NCBI RefSeq assembly: GCF_020360975.1
Contig: NW_025408672.1
Coordinates: forward strand, 3,844,001 to 3,908,000
Direction: 5' to 3'
DNA: 64,000 nucleotides
Origin: Hirsutella rhossiliensis
Taxonomy: Eukaryota > Ascomycota > Sordariomycetes > Hypocreales > Ophiocordycipitaceae
Positions 1-11,520 of the stretch are shown one piece after another (positions within the stretch are counted from its first letter, which is position 1; each line of letters opens with the position of its first letter). Position numbers and translations under genes: made by a program. The notes under the pieces are model-generated. The model was not told the origin of the DNA and made no database searches. It was given only the letters and a program-made list of their open reading frames with translations.

Positions 1-28
1 TTATCAAAGTGATTCTTGAGCGTGTTGA

Positions 29-421
29 TCAAGGCCTGCTCTTTGCCGTCGTTTGCGTCGAGCTCGAAGAACTGTGCGATAGAGCGCTTCTTTGTTGTCG
101 TACCTTTCGGCAGACGTTTCCCCAACGGCCCAGAAATGCGGTGCGCATCGTGCAGATGGCGCTCGATATTTGTCGTTCCCTTCGCTGCAAAGCTTGGGGG
201 TCCTTGGGGCGATTTCTTGACCGAACAGGTCCCGCATACCCACAGCCTATTGTCCCCGTTGTCTTGATGCTCAATGTCAAACCCAAAGCGCCAAATCCAC
301 GACTTGAGCTTGCCGGCGCGTTGGGATTTGGTGTAGCCGCGAAAGTGCTGCCATGGAAATGTTTCCCATTCTCGACTGCCTTGGGGCCTGCAGAAGGCAA
401 AGAATCGAGATAGTCGCCCAT
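29..421 (-). pseudogene. hAT transposase N-terminus (BED finger part), frameshifted, runs off the window
   Basis: Same coding start as the hAT-1 transposase at 12529. It contains the region of the BED-type zinc finger (two Cys followed by an H-x4-H pair) that binds element ends in hAT transposases. A one-base loss in the C run at about 384 shifts the frame, so the finger is read only in another frame. No catalytic part lies inside the window. Not functional as read. Confidence 0.7.
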
Positions 422-697
422 CTAAGAGAAGAGTGGGATAATATGAGAGGCGTTACAAACATCCCGATTGCGGCACGATGATTGAGTCACTTTCCCCCTT
501 ACTCATGAACGCGTGGACGCCAGGTTCAGACACGAGCGCGTCGCGTTCATAACAGCAAGGGACTCTTGTCAGAATGGATGATTGGTCCAATTGTCAATCT
601 GCCCCTGAGCTGCTGACGCTTCGGCTTGGGTGAGATTTCTTCATATAATCCACTGGTCATCTACCCTACACACTTTCCACCGTCAACGGCAATTCCG

Positions 698-1780
698 CCG
701 CTCGTGAAGCGCACGTCGAGGCCAAAAGCCCCTATACTGAATGAAATGATCAAGCTGAAGTACCAAAAGCAGCCAAAACCCTTCCGGACTAGGCTGCGGC
801 GCTCCGACGCTACCAAGCTGCCCAAGGCCTGCCTTGCTGCAGCGCGGATTTGTCGAAGAGCAGACTGCGCCTCTGCAGAGTGCATCGAAAAATGAGACGG
901 CGAAGAAATTTCGCGATTGGCTCCAGGCACTATCGCCCCGAACTCTGGTCGTCTATTCCGACGGGTCCCGTTCTACCGAAGGCCACGCCGGATATGGCTA
1001 TGTTGTTCATCGGGACGGATCCACCGTCTTGCGCGACAAGGGCCGTCTCGGGCCCGCCGAGATTTTCGACGCTGAGGCGAAAGGTGCGTTGGAGGGGTTG
1101 AAGGCTGCGGTGAGCCTTCCAGAAACTGACCGCATCTTTGTCTGCCTCGACAACCTCGCGACCGCAACATGCTTACGGGGCACGCCGAGCGACTCCTCGC
1201 AAGAGGTCTTCCTTGAGTTTCAATCTTTGGCGCGAAAATACGGAGCTGTGGAGGTCCATTGGATCCCCGGCCATGCTGACATCCCAGGCAACGAGGAGGC
1301 TGATGCTCTGGCAAAGGCGGGAGCATCACTGCCAGAACCCGCTGATAACGTCCCGACGCTAGCGCACCTGCGAAAGATTGCCCGACAGCAGCCGGAAGAG
1401 GCTTTCAAGGCCTGGTGGGAAGCCTCTGCGCCGGAGCGATACAGAGACCTGAGGCTTAAAGCCACAACCAGCTGCCCGTCAGAATTGGCGCTCTCTCGGC
1501 CCCTGCTTCGTAACTTGCTTGCAGCAAGAACCCACCATGGGGATTTTGCTGACTACCACGAAAGGTTTGGTCACGACAATGCGCGACTGACGTGCTCGTG
1601 CGGAAGACGAAAGAGCCAGCACACATCTTTTACTGCAGAAAGGTTGCGCCACGGCATCGTATGCGGCTTGCACCTTGGCCGGCTGCAGCCATCAACCGCG
1701 CAATCGGCAAGGACTTTGACAAATTCGTCAGGCTGGCGAAAGCGAGCTCCTTCTTCGGAGGGATCTGCCCACGCCACTAG
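698..1780 (+). pseudogene. LINE ORF2 C-terminus: RNase H domain and terminal zinc knuckle
   Basis: An RNase H domain typical of Tad-clade LINEs is readable from about 834: YSDGSRS carries the first Asp, FDAEAKG the Glu, and HADIPGNEEADALAK the late Asp, all of the RNase H fold. A C-terminal segment with CSCG and a downstream H...C pair (about 1590-1640) is the terminal zinc-binding motif. The frame breaks inside that motif because an A run in CGAAAGAG is one base shorter than in LINE-3. Endonuclease and reverse transcriptase are missing through 5' truncation. Confidence 0.8.
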
Positions 1781-2147
1781 ACGGTCATCATTCTCCTCTC
1801 TCACCTACCTTTCCTCTCAATCCTTTCTGTTACCTGCTCCGATCTCGGGCGGCGTCAAGGTCTCGCGACCATGCGATCGCCGAGGTCATCAAGGGCTGCA
1901 AGGCCCCAGAAGCAAATTGGCTGATCTGACCACGGGACAGCTTTCTCTTCATGCCTGGACGTCCCGCTGACGGGCAACAGGTTTGTCATGAGCGCCGTTG
2001 AGCCGATGAAATGCTGGATAGTGGGTGAAGTGTACGATATGTAGCATGTAGACACCTGCTAGCTCAGCACGTCCTGTGCTCCCCTGCGGAGACCTGAGCG
2101 ACCAAAAGTTGCTGGACGGAAAATACACTAAACTAAACTAAACTAAA
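698..2147 (+). mobile_element. LINE-1: 5'-truncated Tad-like LINE with 8-bp target duplication
   Basis: Sequence nearly identical to the last ~1.45 kb of LINE-2 (39700-41165), ending in a short ACTAAA-type tail. It is flanked by CAATTCCG at 690-697 and 2148-2155. That octamer occurs once at the corresponding place in hAT-1 (about 12256), so it is a target-site duplication. Severe 5' truncation plus a 3' tail is the classic outcome of target-primed reverse transcription. Confidence 0.9.
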
Positions 2148-3492
2148 CAATTCCGTCAATCCCGTCAATCAACGCGAGATCGGATTGAATTGCCGGCTTA
2201 ATCAGCCGACCATCGATTGCGTTGATTGAGTTGCCAGTTGCTCAACTGGATTGAGCAACCGGTTGCCAGGATTGAGTGGTTTGCCAGCCTGGCTATTTCC
2301 GACTGACAAAAGACCAAGCAGCCCTGGCTGATCAAATCCAGGCTCACAAACACTTGAGAAAGAATCAGAAGGCTTGTTTTGTGTCCTAGGTCATCCGTCA
2401 AGAGTCTCTTGGCTCTGCTCCTTCCCACAGAGCGATCCGCGCCTGCGTGGAGACTCTATAAAGCAACTGAACAACAAGCGGACAGTGGGCCGCAACCGGT
2501 CCACCAAATTCATCAATCGCCATCCGGAGATCAAGAACAAGCGTGAAAGACGTCAGGAAGCTAACAGGTTTAACACTTTCACGCCTCGGGCGGTTCACTG
2601 GTACTTCGATATCAGGGACAAGGGGTATGGGCGGATTAAACCGGAGAATACCGTGAATGCCGACGAGGGCGGTATTATATCTGGCTTTGATGAGCGTTTG
2701 ACTTGCCGCTTAATATTCCAACCACCCAACCTCTTTTTGTCAGGTTTGGATGGTCTTGGGGTTGGGATTACAGACCCAAAAGGGAAGGCCCTTCTGAAAG
2801 GACCACAGCCTTGCAACCAGACCTCCTTTCGAAGCTATCACCGCGGACGGCCGTGCCCTTACTCCTGGCATCACTTTCGAGGGCAAAGAACTCCAGAAAC
2901 AGTGGTTCGTGACGGAATTCGGCAAAATAGCCGACTGGTATTGCATTGCCTCGCCCAACTGATGGACGGACAACCTATCGCTATTGAGTGGCTTGAGAGA
3001 GTCTATTTCCTGAGATGCGGCCTGCTGATGAGTCAGATGCTAGACTGATCATATTGGATGAATATGAAAGCCATAAAACGGTGCGTTTCCGTATTTATCT
3101 GCCTGGAAATCACTGTTGACCGGGACCAGGATACATGGATGGCCACGTGCATTTTGAACAACGCCTACCGCTGTTACCTTCCTTCCCACTGCTCTCATGG
3201 CCTCCAGCCGCTGGATAAATGTATTCCTAACACTATCGAGACGGCGTATCGGAAAGAACTCAAGAAATTAACCTGTCTGACGGATTCTGCGCCCATTGAT
3301 AAGGTCAATTGTATACGGGCACATGCCAAAGCACGTGAAGTCAGAATGACTGCAAAGAATATTTTGTCCGGCTAGAGGGTCACTGGAAATTGGCCAATCT
3401 CACGATCTAAGGCATTGCAGCATGCAGAAATTCATGCAAATACGGTAGAGACATCTACAAATTCTGCGCCACTTTTGGCTCCTGATGATATA

Positions 3493-5684
3493 CCATGCCC
3501 CACCCCCCTTTCGGTAACACCCACCTTTCGGTAGCGCAATTGAAAAATTCTCCACCAAAAGTCTACCATTTGAACTACATGAAATATGATCAGAACTTAA
3601 CATTATAAACACAAAAAATATATCATTCCGTAGAGAAATGGACGCTCTTATATGTACCGGCGCTTTTTTACCATTCGCCCGGATCTGGTGGTGACTGGAA
3701 GGGCTTCGGGTGCCACCTTGACTTCGATCACTGAAGCTGTCTCCACCTCTGAGACCTCCTCCTCCTCTGTGTCAGAATTCAGCACAACGGCTATCTCTTG
3801 GCTTTTAATTTGGGGAATGGCTTCCTCAGCCACCAAAGCTTCACTGAGAGTCATGAACCGTCTGTTCGGGTTCGGAATTGCTCTCCTCTTCTTGCCTCTC
3901 TGCAGCCGGGCCACTTCTTCCTCTAGCTTCGCGATTCTGTTGCTGTGCTCGGCAAGCGTCTGTTCTTGGGCTTCAAAGCCTCTAGCTATCACGGCGTATC
4001 GTCTCCGGGTGCCAGGAGTCTTGTTCTTTCCGAAATCGCGAATCTGGCGGCTGTTTCTTGGCGTATCATCAGAACCCAAAAATGGCGCGGACTTTGGAGA
4101 CGTCTCTACAATGTCTGCGTGAATTTCTGGATGCCGCAATGCCTTGGATCGTGAGATCGCCCAATTCCCAGTGACCCTCCAGCCGGACAATATATTCTTT
4201 GCCGTCATTCCAACCTCGCGCGCTTTAGCATATGCCCGTATAAAATTGACCTTATGAACAGGCGCAGAATCGGTCAAACAGGTCAATTTCTGAAGTTCTT
4301 TCCGGTAAGCTGCCTTGGAGGCATTGAATACACCGTTATCTAACGGCTGGAGGCCATGAGAGCAGTGGTCAGGAAGGTAACAGCAATAAACGTTGTTCAA
4401 AAAGCATGTGGCCATCCATGCATGCTGGTCCCGGTTAACAGTAATTCCTACAGAGGTGGATAAAGAAACGCACCGTTGCATGACTTCCATGTCCATCTAA
4501 TATGATCAGTCTAGCATCTGAGGCATCGGCTGGTCGCGTCTGGGGCAAATAGACCCTCTCAAGCCACTCAATAGCGATATGGTTGTCCGTCCATCCGTTG
4601 GGCGACGTTATGTAATGCCAGTCGGCTATTTTGCCGAATTCCGTCAAGAACCACTGTTTCTGAAGTTCTTTGCCCTTAAAGATAATGCCAGGGGTAAGGA
4701 CACGGCCGTCCGCGGTGATAGCTTCAATAAATGAGGTCCAGTTGCGGGACTGTGGCCCTTTCAGAAGGGCCTTCCGTTTTGGGTCTGCACTCCCAACCAC
4801 AAGACTATCCAAACCTGGCAAAAGAGTCTGGTTAGTAAAAGTAATGAAAGACAAGCCAAATACTCACCAAAGCCAGACATAATACCGCCTTCGTCAACAT
4901 TCACGGTATTTTCTGGTTTAATCCATCCATACTCCTTTTCCCTGATATCGAAGAACCAGTGAACCGCCCGAGGCGTAAAAGCATTAAATCGGTTAGCTTC
5001 CTGACGTCTCCCACGCTTGTTCTTGATGTCCGGATGGCGATTGATGAATTTAGAGACCCAGTTGCGCCCCACTGTCCGCTCGTTGTTCAGTTGCTTCATA
5101 AGAGCCTCCACACATGCGCGGATCTGACTGTGGGAGGAGCATAGCCGAGAGACTCTTGGCGGAGGATCCAAGAAACCAAGCGAGCTTCCTGAGACTTACT
5201 CAAGAGTTGACGAGGCTGGATCTGATCAGCCAGGGCTACCTGGCCTTTGAGTCTGTCGGAAATAGACTGCTGAGGTATGTCATACTTTTGGGCGGCGCGG
5301 TACTGCGACAAGCCGTTTTTTGTGACATCAATTATCGCATTAGCCATAATATCCTCCGTATAAATACTCCGAGGCCGCTTTAAGGTCATTTTGGTCATGT
5401 GGTGGAGGAATAACGAGAAGAATCATCGTCAGGAGGCGGAAGGAGATTAGGGGGTTGGATGGTAATTTCGCGTGCAAGGTACGCACAAGCCACAGACCCC
5501 TGTACAAACATTCAACCATCGAAAAGTAGAATTCAATCAATCCTCTATCTACTCCAAGTGACGGCTTGTGAATATCTTCAAAGCTGGCTGGAATCGGTGT
5601 AAGTGAAATTGATGGTTTTTGGTGGGGATATTTTCTAATGCGCTACCGAAAGGTGGGTGTTACCGAAAGGGAGGTGGGGCATGG
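3493..5684 (-). mobile_element. Pogo-2: near-complete Pogo/Fot-type transposon with TIRs and TA duplication
   Basis: Terminal inverted repeats begin CCATGCCCCACC (3493) and end with its complement (5684). Subterminal CTTTCGGTAACACCCACC follows, again inverted at the other end. TA flanks both sides (3491-3492, 5685-5686), the usual target of Pogo/Tc1-mariner elements. Length 2192 bp. It sits inside Pogo-1. One transposase gene occupies the - strand. Confidence 0.93.
3648..5398 (-). CDS. Pogo-2 transposase, two introns, one frameshift
   Basis: DDE-type transposase with N-terminal psq and Tc5/CENP-B helix-turn-helix domains, DDE_1 core and a basic, coiled C-terminus ending RKRRYI-like. Catalytic Asp positions are NVDEGG, ILDGHGSH and LQPLDN. 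I place intron 1 at 4815-4867 (GTGAGT donor, TACTAAC branch, CAG acceptor) and intron 2 at 4425-4473 (GTGCGT donor, TGTTAAC branch, CAG acceptor). Both splice in frame and restore the family motifs. The only clear defect is a C run near 5135 one base shorter than in Pogo-3, which shifts the frame before the second HTH. Start could be 5398 or 5389. Confidence 0.8.
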
Positions 5685-6131
5685 TACCCAAGAACCAGCC
5701 GCCACATTCGCGATTTCGGAAAGAACAAGACTCCTGACACTCGGAAGCGTTATGACGTGATATCAAGAAGGCTTTGAAACCCAAGAACAAACTGTTGCTG
5801 AACACAGCAACAGAATGGCGAAGCTGGAGGCAGAAGTGGCCCAGCTGCAGAGAAGCAAGAAGAGGAGAGCAATTCCGAACCCGAGCAGACGGTTCATGAC
5901 TCTCAGTGAAGCTTTGGTGTCTCAGGAAGCCATTCCATAAAGTAGAAGTCAAAAAATGCCCGATGTGCTGAATTCTGAGACCGAGGAGGAGGAGGTCTCA
6001 GAGGTGGAGTCAGCTTCAGTGACGGAAGTCAAGGCCCCACCTTAGGCCCTTTTTGTCACCACTAGATGCGCGAGAGTGGTAAAATAGCGCCGGCATAGAT
6101 AGGGGCGTTCATTTCTCTACAGAATGATATA

Positions 6132-7825
6132 CTCGTCCACAGACCCACGTAAAGTGGGTCCTCACCACCTGTCTGTGTCAACCACCGGTCCACCTGGCTG
6201 TGTCACTTCACCGCTTCAAGCCTCTATCTTGACCTCAACAACGGCACATTATGAAGAATAAAGAGCTTACGCTTGAAAGGCGCGTAGCCGAGGCTATTAA
6301 AGCCATTGAGGCAAATCCCAATATGTCCCTTCGCGCTGCGGCTAAGGAATTTGGGGTTCCACGCGAACGACTCCGCTTGCGATTTCACGGCATCCAACCT
6401 CGCAGCGGCCATAAAGCAACGCATACGAGGCCATCGCCAGCTCAAGAGGACTCAATCGATCTGTATATCGATCGTCTTGAGCGTATAGGACTTGCGGTGC
6501 GGAAGGACTTATTACGCGATGCAGCAAATCGGGTTCTAAGCTCCACGGTCGGCCCTGATGGTACCCGCAACGAACCCTTCGACTCCCAATGCTTTGTTGG
6601 CAAAAACTGGATATCCCGTTTTATTAAACGCAAGGGATATCATATTATGAAGCAAAGGTACTCGATAACCAACGCAAGCTTGCCGAATCAGTCCCGCACG
6701 TTACCGAGTACTTCAAGAAGCTCCACGAGACGATTGCCTCGTACGGGATTAACCCGGCTGATATCTGGAATATGGACGAGACGGGCTTCCGTATTGGTAT
6801 TGGCAGGGACCAAGTTGTCGTCACGAAATCAAGGCGATCGCAATACTTTGGTATTGAGGAAAACAGGAGTCGGCAACAGCCGTTGAAGCGATTTCTGCCG
6901 ATGGTCGATACATCCCTGCGTTTTGATCCTATCCGGCAAGGTCCACCTCGAACAGTGGTACGGCATCAAGGAGCTAGATGGCGATACCCTTATTGGTGTT
7001 ACGGAAACGGATTTACGAACGATCAGCTCAATCTAGCGTGGATTCAACATTTCGATAAGCATGCAAAGAGCAAAGGTGCTTGGAGGCTATTGCTCCTTGA
7101 CGGCCACGGCTCCCACCATACCCTTGACCTTATCGAGTACGCTGAAGCCCATAATATTGTGCTCTTTGCATTGCCTCCGCATCTTACGCATCTCCTTCAA
7201 CCGCTTGACGTCGTGGTATTTCAGCCGTATAAACATTACCACAGTCGGGCAGTCGATTTTGCTATTCGCAGTGGTGCGAGTAAAATCACCAAGCTGGAGT
7301 TCCTCGCTATGATCCAATCAATCCGCGTCAAAGCCTTCAAGGAGTCTACAATCCTCTCGGCATTCAAAAAAACAGGAATCCACCCGTTCAATCCAAAGCC
7401 AATCCTCGAGAGACTCAAAGAGAGGGTACGGGACCAGACGCCGCCGACAGAGCTACCTGCAGAGCCGTATTCATCCCCTTTGGTACCCCATACCGTACGG
7501 AAGTTTGAATCAGTTGGCCAACGTCTCCTTGAGTTTGACCCAATTGATGATATTGAGAAGGAGGTCTTCGTACATAACCTTCAACGCTACGTTAAAGGTG
7601 CAATCTCCCAAGGCCACGAGTTAAAGCAAACGATGGTCGATCTGTACAATACCAAGCTTCCCGAGCAGCAACGCCAAGGCCGGAAGAAATACAAGAACCG
7701 CCACCTTCAAAGCGGTGGAGTACTGACTGTAGACGAAGGGAGGGCTATTGCGAAGTCAAAGGAAGATATTCGCATTGCAAAAGCAGAAAAGTTGGTACTG
7801 GCGAAGCAAAAGAGGGAGAAAAGGG
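6132..7825 (+). mobile_element. Pogo-7: second Pogo subfamily, right end lost at Copia-1
   Basis: The left end CTCGTCCACAGACCCACG starts at 6132 directly after a TA inside Pogo-1. A hairpin-prone GACCCACGTAAAGTGGGTC lies at the tip. The right terminal repeat is missing because Copia-1's 5' LTR begins at 7826, six bases after the last readable transposase codons. The other half of the element is not visible downstream, so the junction reflects insertion followed by loss. Confidence 0.75.
6251..7825 (+). pseudogene. Pogo-7 transposase, four single-base frame breaks
   Basis: Starts at ATG 6251. The N-terminal psq-type HTH (SLRAAAKEFGVP) and Tc5/CENP-B HTH (about residues 60-130) are followed by the DDE core: MDETGF (6772), LLLDGHGSHHT (about 7095), HLLQPLDVVVF (about 7190). 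The C-terminal part contains SGGVLTVDEGRA and a Lys-rich tail. Frame changes near 6658, 6865, 6932 and 7010 are each explained by a homopolymer one base too short. All three catalytic Asp codons are present. The same architecture recurs in the deleted element at 56182. Confidence 0.8.
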
Positions 7826-8096
7826 TGTCACACATAGGATATCAGCCTCCAACAGTCTGACCCCCTATTCGCACAGTCCGTTTCCACATTTCCCCACAGA
7901 AACTTCTAGGAGGCATCATCAACGCATCAGTGGCTTCCAGATGATCCGATCAGATGCTTCCATTCACTACCATTCCCTTCCATTCTCATATTCAGGCAGT
8001 CTATAAAGATCTCGCCTCTTTCCCACCTTAGATAGCAGAATCAAGAGTCTTCCAGTCCCTGATCTTTATGCCCACTTGCTCATCCTCCGTGCGATA
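7826..8096 (+). repeat. Copia-1 5' LTR
   Basis: A 271-bp sequence starting TGTCACACATAGG and ending CCGTGCGATA. The same sequence occurs inverted at 59755-60024 and 63025-63295 as the LTRs of Copia-2. It is followed at once by a primer binding site. Confidence 0.9.
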
Positions 8097-8116
8097 GTTA
8101 TGAGCCCGGTCTGCCA
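8097..8116 (+). other. Copia-1 primer binding site (methionyl-tRNA anticodon-arm type)
   Basis: GTTATGAGCCCG follows the LTR directly. Its complement CGGGCTCATAAC contains a CAT anticodon in the CTCATAA loop of methionine tRNAs. The copia group is known to use an internal half-tRNA(iMet) primer of this kind rather than a tRNA 3' end. The identical site lies beside the Copia-2 5' LTR at about 63005-63024 on the other strand. Confidence 0.65.
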
Positions 8117-8168
8117 TTGACTGGGTATCTTATTCTCGTTCATTCCGCTGCGCAGAATAGCTTCCACA

Positions 8169-11100
8169 ATGAGCTCAGCTCTAGATCTTGATGGCTCTTC
8201 CAAGGGCACCGTGCTCAACGGCCCTTGCGACTGGAAACAATGGATTTCTATCATCAAGAAATTCGCCACGTCCCACAGTCTTTGGGACTTTCTGGACCCT
8301 GCCGTCAAGGAGGGTAAGCCGGTTCTTCAGCAGCCAGTTGAACCAACATTCCGACAAATCAACCACGAAGCATCTGATCTCGTGGATCTGACCTCGGAGG
8401 AATTTCGCCGTCTCGAATTCCTCCACACCCAATACCGCTCGAAGCTTCAAGGGTATAGGGATCAAGTGAAGGCACTCGCCAGCCTTCAACAACACATCGT
8501 CAAGACCATCGGCAACTACTACAGCACCATTGCCGAGGAACACGACGTTGCAAAGCAACTTGCCTTGCTTCAGGCTCGTGTGGCCCCAACCGACTGGGCA
8601 CTCGAGAGGAAGTTGTTCAGCGTTATCGTTCCACCCTTCAGTCGCCAAACAGGACCAAGATCGAAGCTTGGGTCACCCAATGGCAGAAAGTCCTCACTGA
8701 GGCAAAGCAATTAGGGCTTCCTGATGTCCAGGACCTTCGCCCTACCCAAGATTTCCTACAGGCTGTTTCGTCCATCAACGCCCCATTCACAGACTATTGG
8801 GTCAACAAAATGGAAGACGAGGCCGTATTCGGCAAGCCTGATTGGAAGACGGACTTCCCGGACGGCATTAAGATCAGTGAGATCTTTGAACGAGCTCACC
8901 GAATCAAGGCCGCCAACAACAGCAAAGGATCATTCGGAGCTGCCTTCCAAGGCAAGGAGAGAAATCGGAGAGGAAATAGGACAAGCCTAAGTGGTCTTCA
9001 AGCAAGAACGCTGATGGTGTTCCTATGTGTGTCTGCGGAGAATATCACCGCTTCGTAGATTGCTTCTATCTCATCAAATCAGCTCGGCCTGATGGCTGGA
9101 CTCCTGATCAGAAGGTTGAGAAGAAGATCAAGGAAATCCTCGACTCCAATCCATGGGCAAAGAAGATGACGGAGAAAGCACAAGACTTCAAGAAGAAGGA
9201 AATGGAGAAATCGTCCGACTCCTCCGTTAAAGGCACAGCGTTTGCCGGTCTTCTACCAGCTCCTGACAACACACCGCCTCCCTCAACACCTCCATCAACC
9301 AGTTTCTCGACGGGAAAGGCAGTCTACCCGCTGTATGACTCCTTTATCCTTGATATTCCGGATCAGACACACACATTTGCAACAACCGATCCCGTTTTCT
9401 TGACTACACCGCCCTTGCAGAGCCAGAAGAGCTCTTTGCAGGCGATAGTCAACTTCAGATCCTTGGCTACGGCACAGTCCGTATGAAGCTTGAAGAAGGA
9501 GGACTTTTTCAGCTCAACGAAGTTGCCTTCGTGCCAAAATTCCACACCAACATCGCATCCTCGACCGCTTTCTTGCGAAGGGATACAACTGGAATCCACT
9601 ATCTGGACGCGTCTCTAAAGACGATCAGATTATATTTCATACGAAACGCCGCTTTCGTCAACCGGTCATCGAGTTCAACCCGATTAAGGAGGACTCTCGC
9701 CTCCAACTTCACACCTTCATCTGCACCTCGCGCAGTGAAAACAGCAGATGCTACGCTTTGGCATAAGCGCCTAGGTCACTTGAACGCTCAAGCCCTAGAG
9801 CATCTTGTTGAGAACACGACGGGTTCGAAGATCAAAGGCCCAGTTACCATCGATTGCACCGCGTGTTCCCTTGGGAAGGGAAAGAAGGTCGTCTCTCGCC
9901 GAACCCCTCAAAACCGAGCCCCCAGACCATTCTGGAGAATCTACGTTGATATCTTCAGTATGAACACCTCATTCAACGGCAAGGAAGCTGTTCTTCTTAT
10001 CAAAGATGAATTTACAAGCATGATCTTCATCTACCTTCTGAATGACGCGACACAAGGGTCCGTTATGACTGCTTTGAGAAACCACGAGGCAATGGTTCAA
10101 CGCCAATGGAATCTCAACATTTGCATTATCCACCGTGATAACGATCGTTCTCTTCAGAGTGCGTATGAGAGCTGGATCGAGGAAAGGGATTCAAGATGAA
10201 CCTTCTGCCCCACACTCCCGCTCAAAACGGTTCTGCAGAGCGATCTGGGGGTAATATCTGCCCAGGCCAGAACAATGGGAATTGATGCCAATTTACCATC
10301 TGATCTTTGGCCAGAGACTTGGAAAGCAGCAGTGTTTTTGCACAACAGATCGCCCATGCAGAACCACAGCTTCGAACGCCTTTCCAGCTGCTTCATCAGT
10401 GGCTGCGAGACAACAACAGAGACATAGGCTACCAGCAAGACCAGCCTGACATCACGTTTCTCAAGGCATACGGCTGCAGAGCCTATCCCTTGACACCCCA
10501 GGCCCTTCAGAACAGACAGAAGAAGGACCTAAAGACCGACCTCACACAGAAATCGGTTATCTCGTTGGATATGATTCCACGAACATTTTCAGGATCTGGA
10601 TTCCGTCCACATCAGAAGTCCGAAGGGTCCGAGATGTGACCTTCAATGAAAGCATCTTCTATGACGGAAATGATCAGCCACCAGAACCTATCCCACAGCG
10701 CGTGGAAGTACAGCTTCCAGCCCACATCGAGGACGAGTCGGATTACGAGGAAATCCCCACTCAAATCGATGAACCTGAACCTGACCCCGTTGAGCAATCT
10801 CCCTCAACCTCAGACCAAGGAGACGCCACCACGATTGTGGTACAACCCGAACCATCTGATCATGAGGACTCGGATGATCAGGATGAGTTTCATGACATTC
10901 AGCACCCATATCCGACACCGGACCCCGGTCCGAGTGACTCTCAGCCACGGCGCTCAGCCCGCACTCCAAAGCCTCGCAAGCTCAGTGCTTTTCGACCAAC
11001 ACTAAGGGTCAATTCCACAGCTCTTTCTTTCTCGGCAGAGAAGAAAACTTCACAGACGACACCTTCCTCCCGAACCTACGACGTATAAGGAACTTCGCAC

Positions 11101-11520
11101 CCACAGATTTGGTCCTCAGTTCAGAGAAGGAGCCCACGCCGAGTGGAAAGCACTCCAACAGAGAGGAACCTTCAGAGCGGTCCCCAGAGACCAGGTCACG
11201 GGCAAGCTTTTGCCACTTACCTGGGTCTTTAAGTATAAGTTCGACAAGCATGGCTTTCTTACAAAGTTCAAAGCCCGTCTTTGTGTTCGAGGAGATCTTC
11301 AACAGCTGGGTGACAAGGACACCTATGCAGCAACCCTTGCAGGACGTTCTTTCCGGATTCTCATGGCCATCACCGCCAAATTCGACCTTGAGACCCGACA
11401 GCTCGACGCAGTTAATGCCTTCACAAACGCCCTCTTAGAAGACGACGAGGAGGTCTATGTAGCCTTCCCAGACGGATACTACAGACAGGGATGGGCTCTT
11501 CGCCTCATGCGAGCCCTCTA
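8169..11520 (+). pseudogene. Copia-1 gag-pol, frameshifted and truncated in RT
   Basis: Gag begins at ATG 8169 (MSSALDLDGSSKG) and ends in a zinc knuckle CVCGEYHRFVDC (about 9025). The protease region (about 9350) carries a two-base insertion relative to Copia-2, which destroys the DSG active site. The integrase part has the HHCC-like LWHKRLGH...CTACSLGK finger (9765-9880), catalytic Asp in YVDIFSM and the PAQNGSAERSGG Glu segment. RT starts with TWVFKYKFDKHG (about 11220) and reaches LDAVNAFTNA before truncation. Frame breaks near 8600 and 10190 are shared with Copia-2. Confidence 0.85.

Larger units (their letters stand above)
1..2291 (-). mobile_element. hAT element (hAT-inv), 5' part only, inverted, split by a LINE
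   Basis: The reverse complement of 1-697 plus 2148-2291 matches 12118-12950, the 5' end of hAT-1, almost base for base. The terminal motif CAGGCTGGCAAACC lies at the inner end (2278-2291). The element runs off the left edge of the window, so it may be complete outside. Transposase starts near 421 on the - strand. Compared with hAT-1, a C run near 384 has four instead of five bases, so the frame is lost after about 13 residues. A LINE fragment interrupts the non-coding 5' region. Confidence 0.85.
2374..6050 (+). pseudogene. Pogo-1 transposase, multiply broken
   Basis: Recognisable pieces in order: CENP-B/Tc5-type helix-turn-helix remnants (INRHPEI, RRQEANRF, 2500-2580), the first catalytic Asp region (NADEGG, about 2655), the LERVYF segment (about 2995), the third-Asp region (HGLQPLDK, about 3200), and the basic C-terminal coiled region after 5690. 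There are frameshifts around 2830-2990 and in-frame stops. The second catalytic Asp motif is degraded: LDGHGSH has become LDEYESH. Two introns seen in Pogo-2 and Pogo-3 are expected here too. Confidence 0.75.
2292..6131 (+). mobile_element. Pogo-1: Pogo/Fot-type element, truncated and split by Pogo-2
   Basis: Remains of a Pogo-family transposon related to Pogo-2 and Pogo-3. The left end is cut by the hAT end at 2291. Coding matter runs 2292-3490 and resumes at 5687. Removing Pogo-2 (3493-5684) and one TA rejoins the sequence so that it aligns across the gap with Pogo-2's own C-terminal region (the SDDTP segment). The right end is cut at 6130/6131, a TA at which Pogo-7 begins. It is therefore older than both insertions. 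Confidence 0.85.
7826..11520 (+). mobile_element. Copia-1: Ty1/copia retrotransposon, 3' half missing
   Basis: Order LTR, PBS, gag, protease, integrase, start of reverse transcriptase is the Ty1/copia order. The element stops at 11519-11520, a TA in the RT region where Pogo-4 begins. No rest of RT, RNase H or 3' LTR is seen to the right of the Pogo-4/hAT-1 block, so the distal part was deleted or moved. It is nearly identical to Copia-2 over the shared part. Confidence 0.9.
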
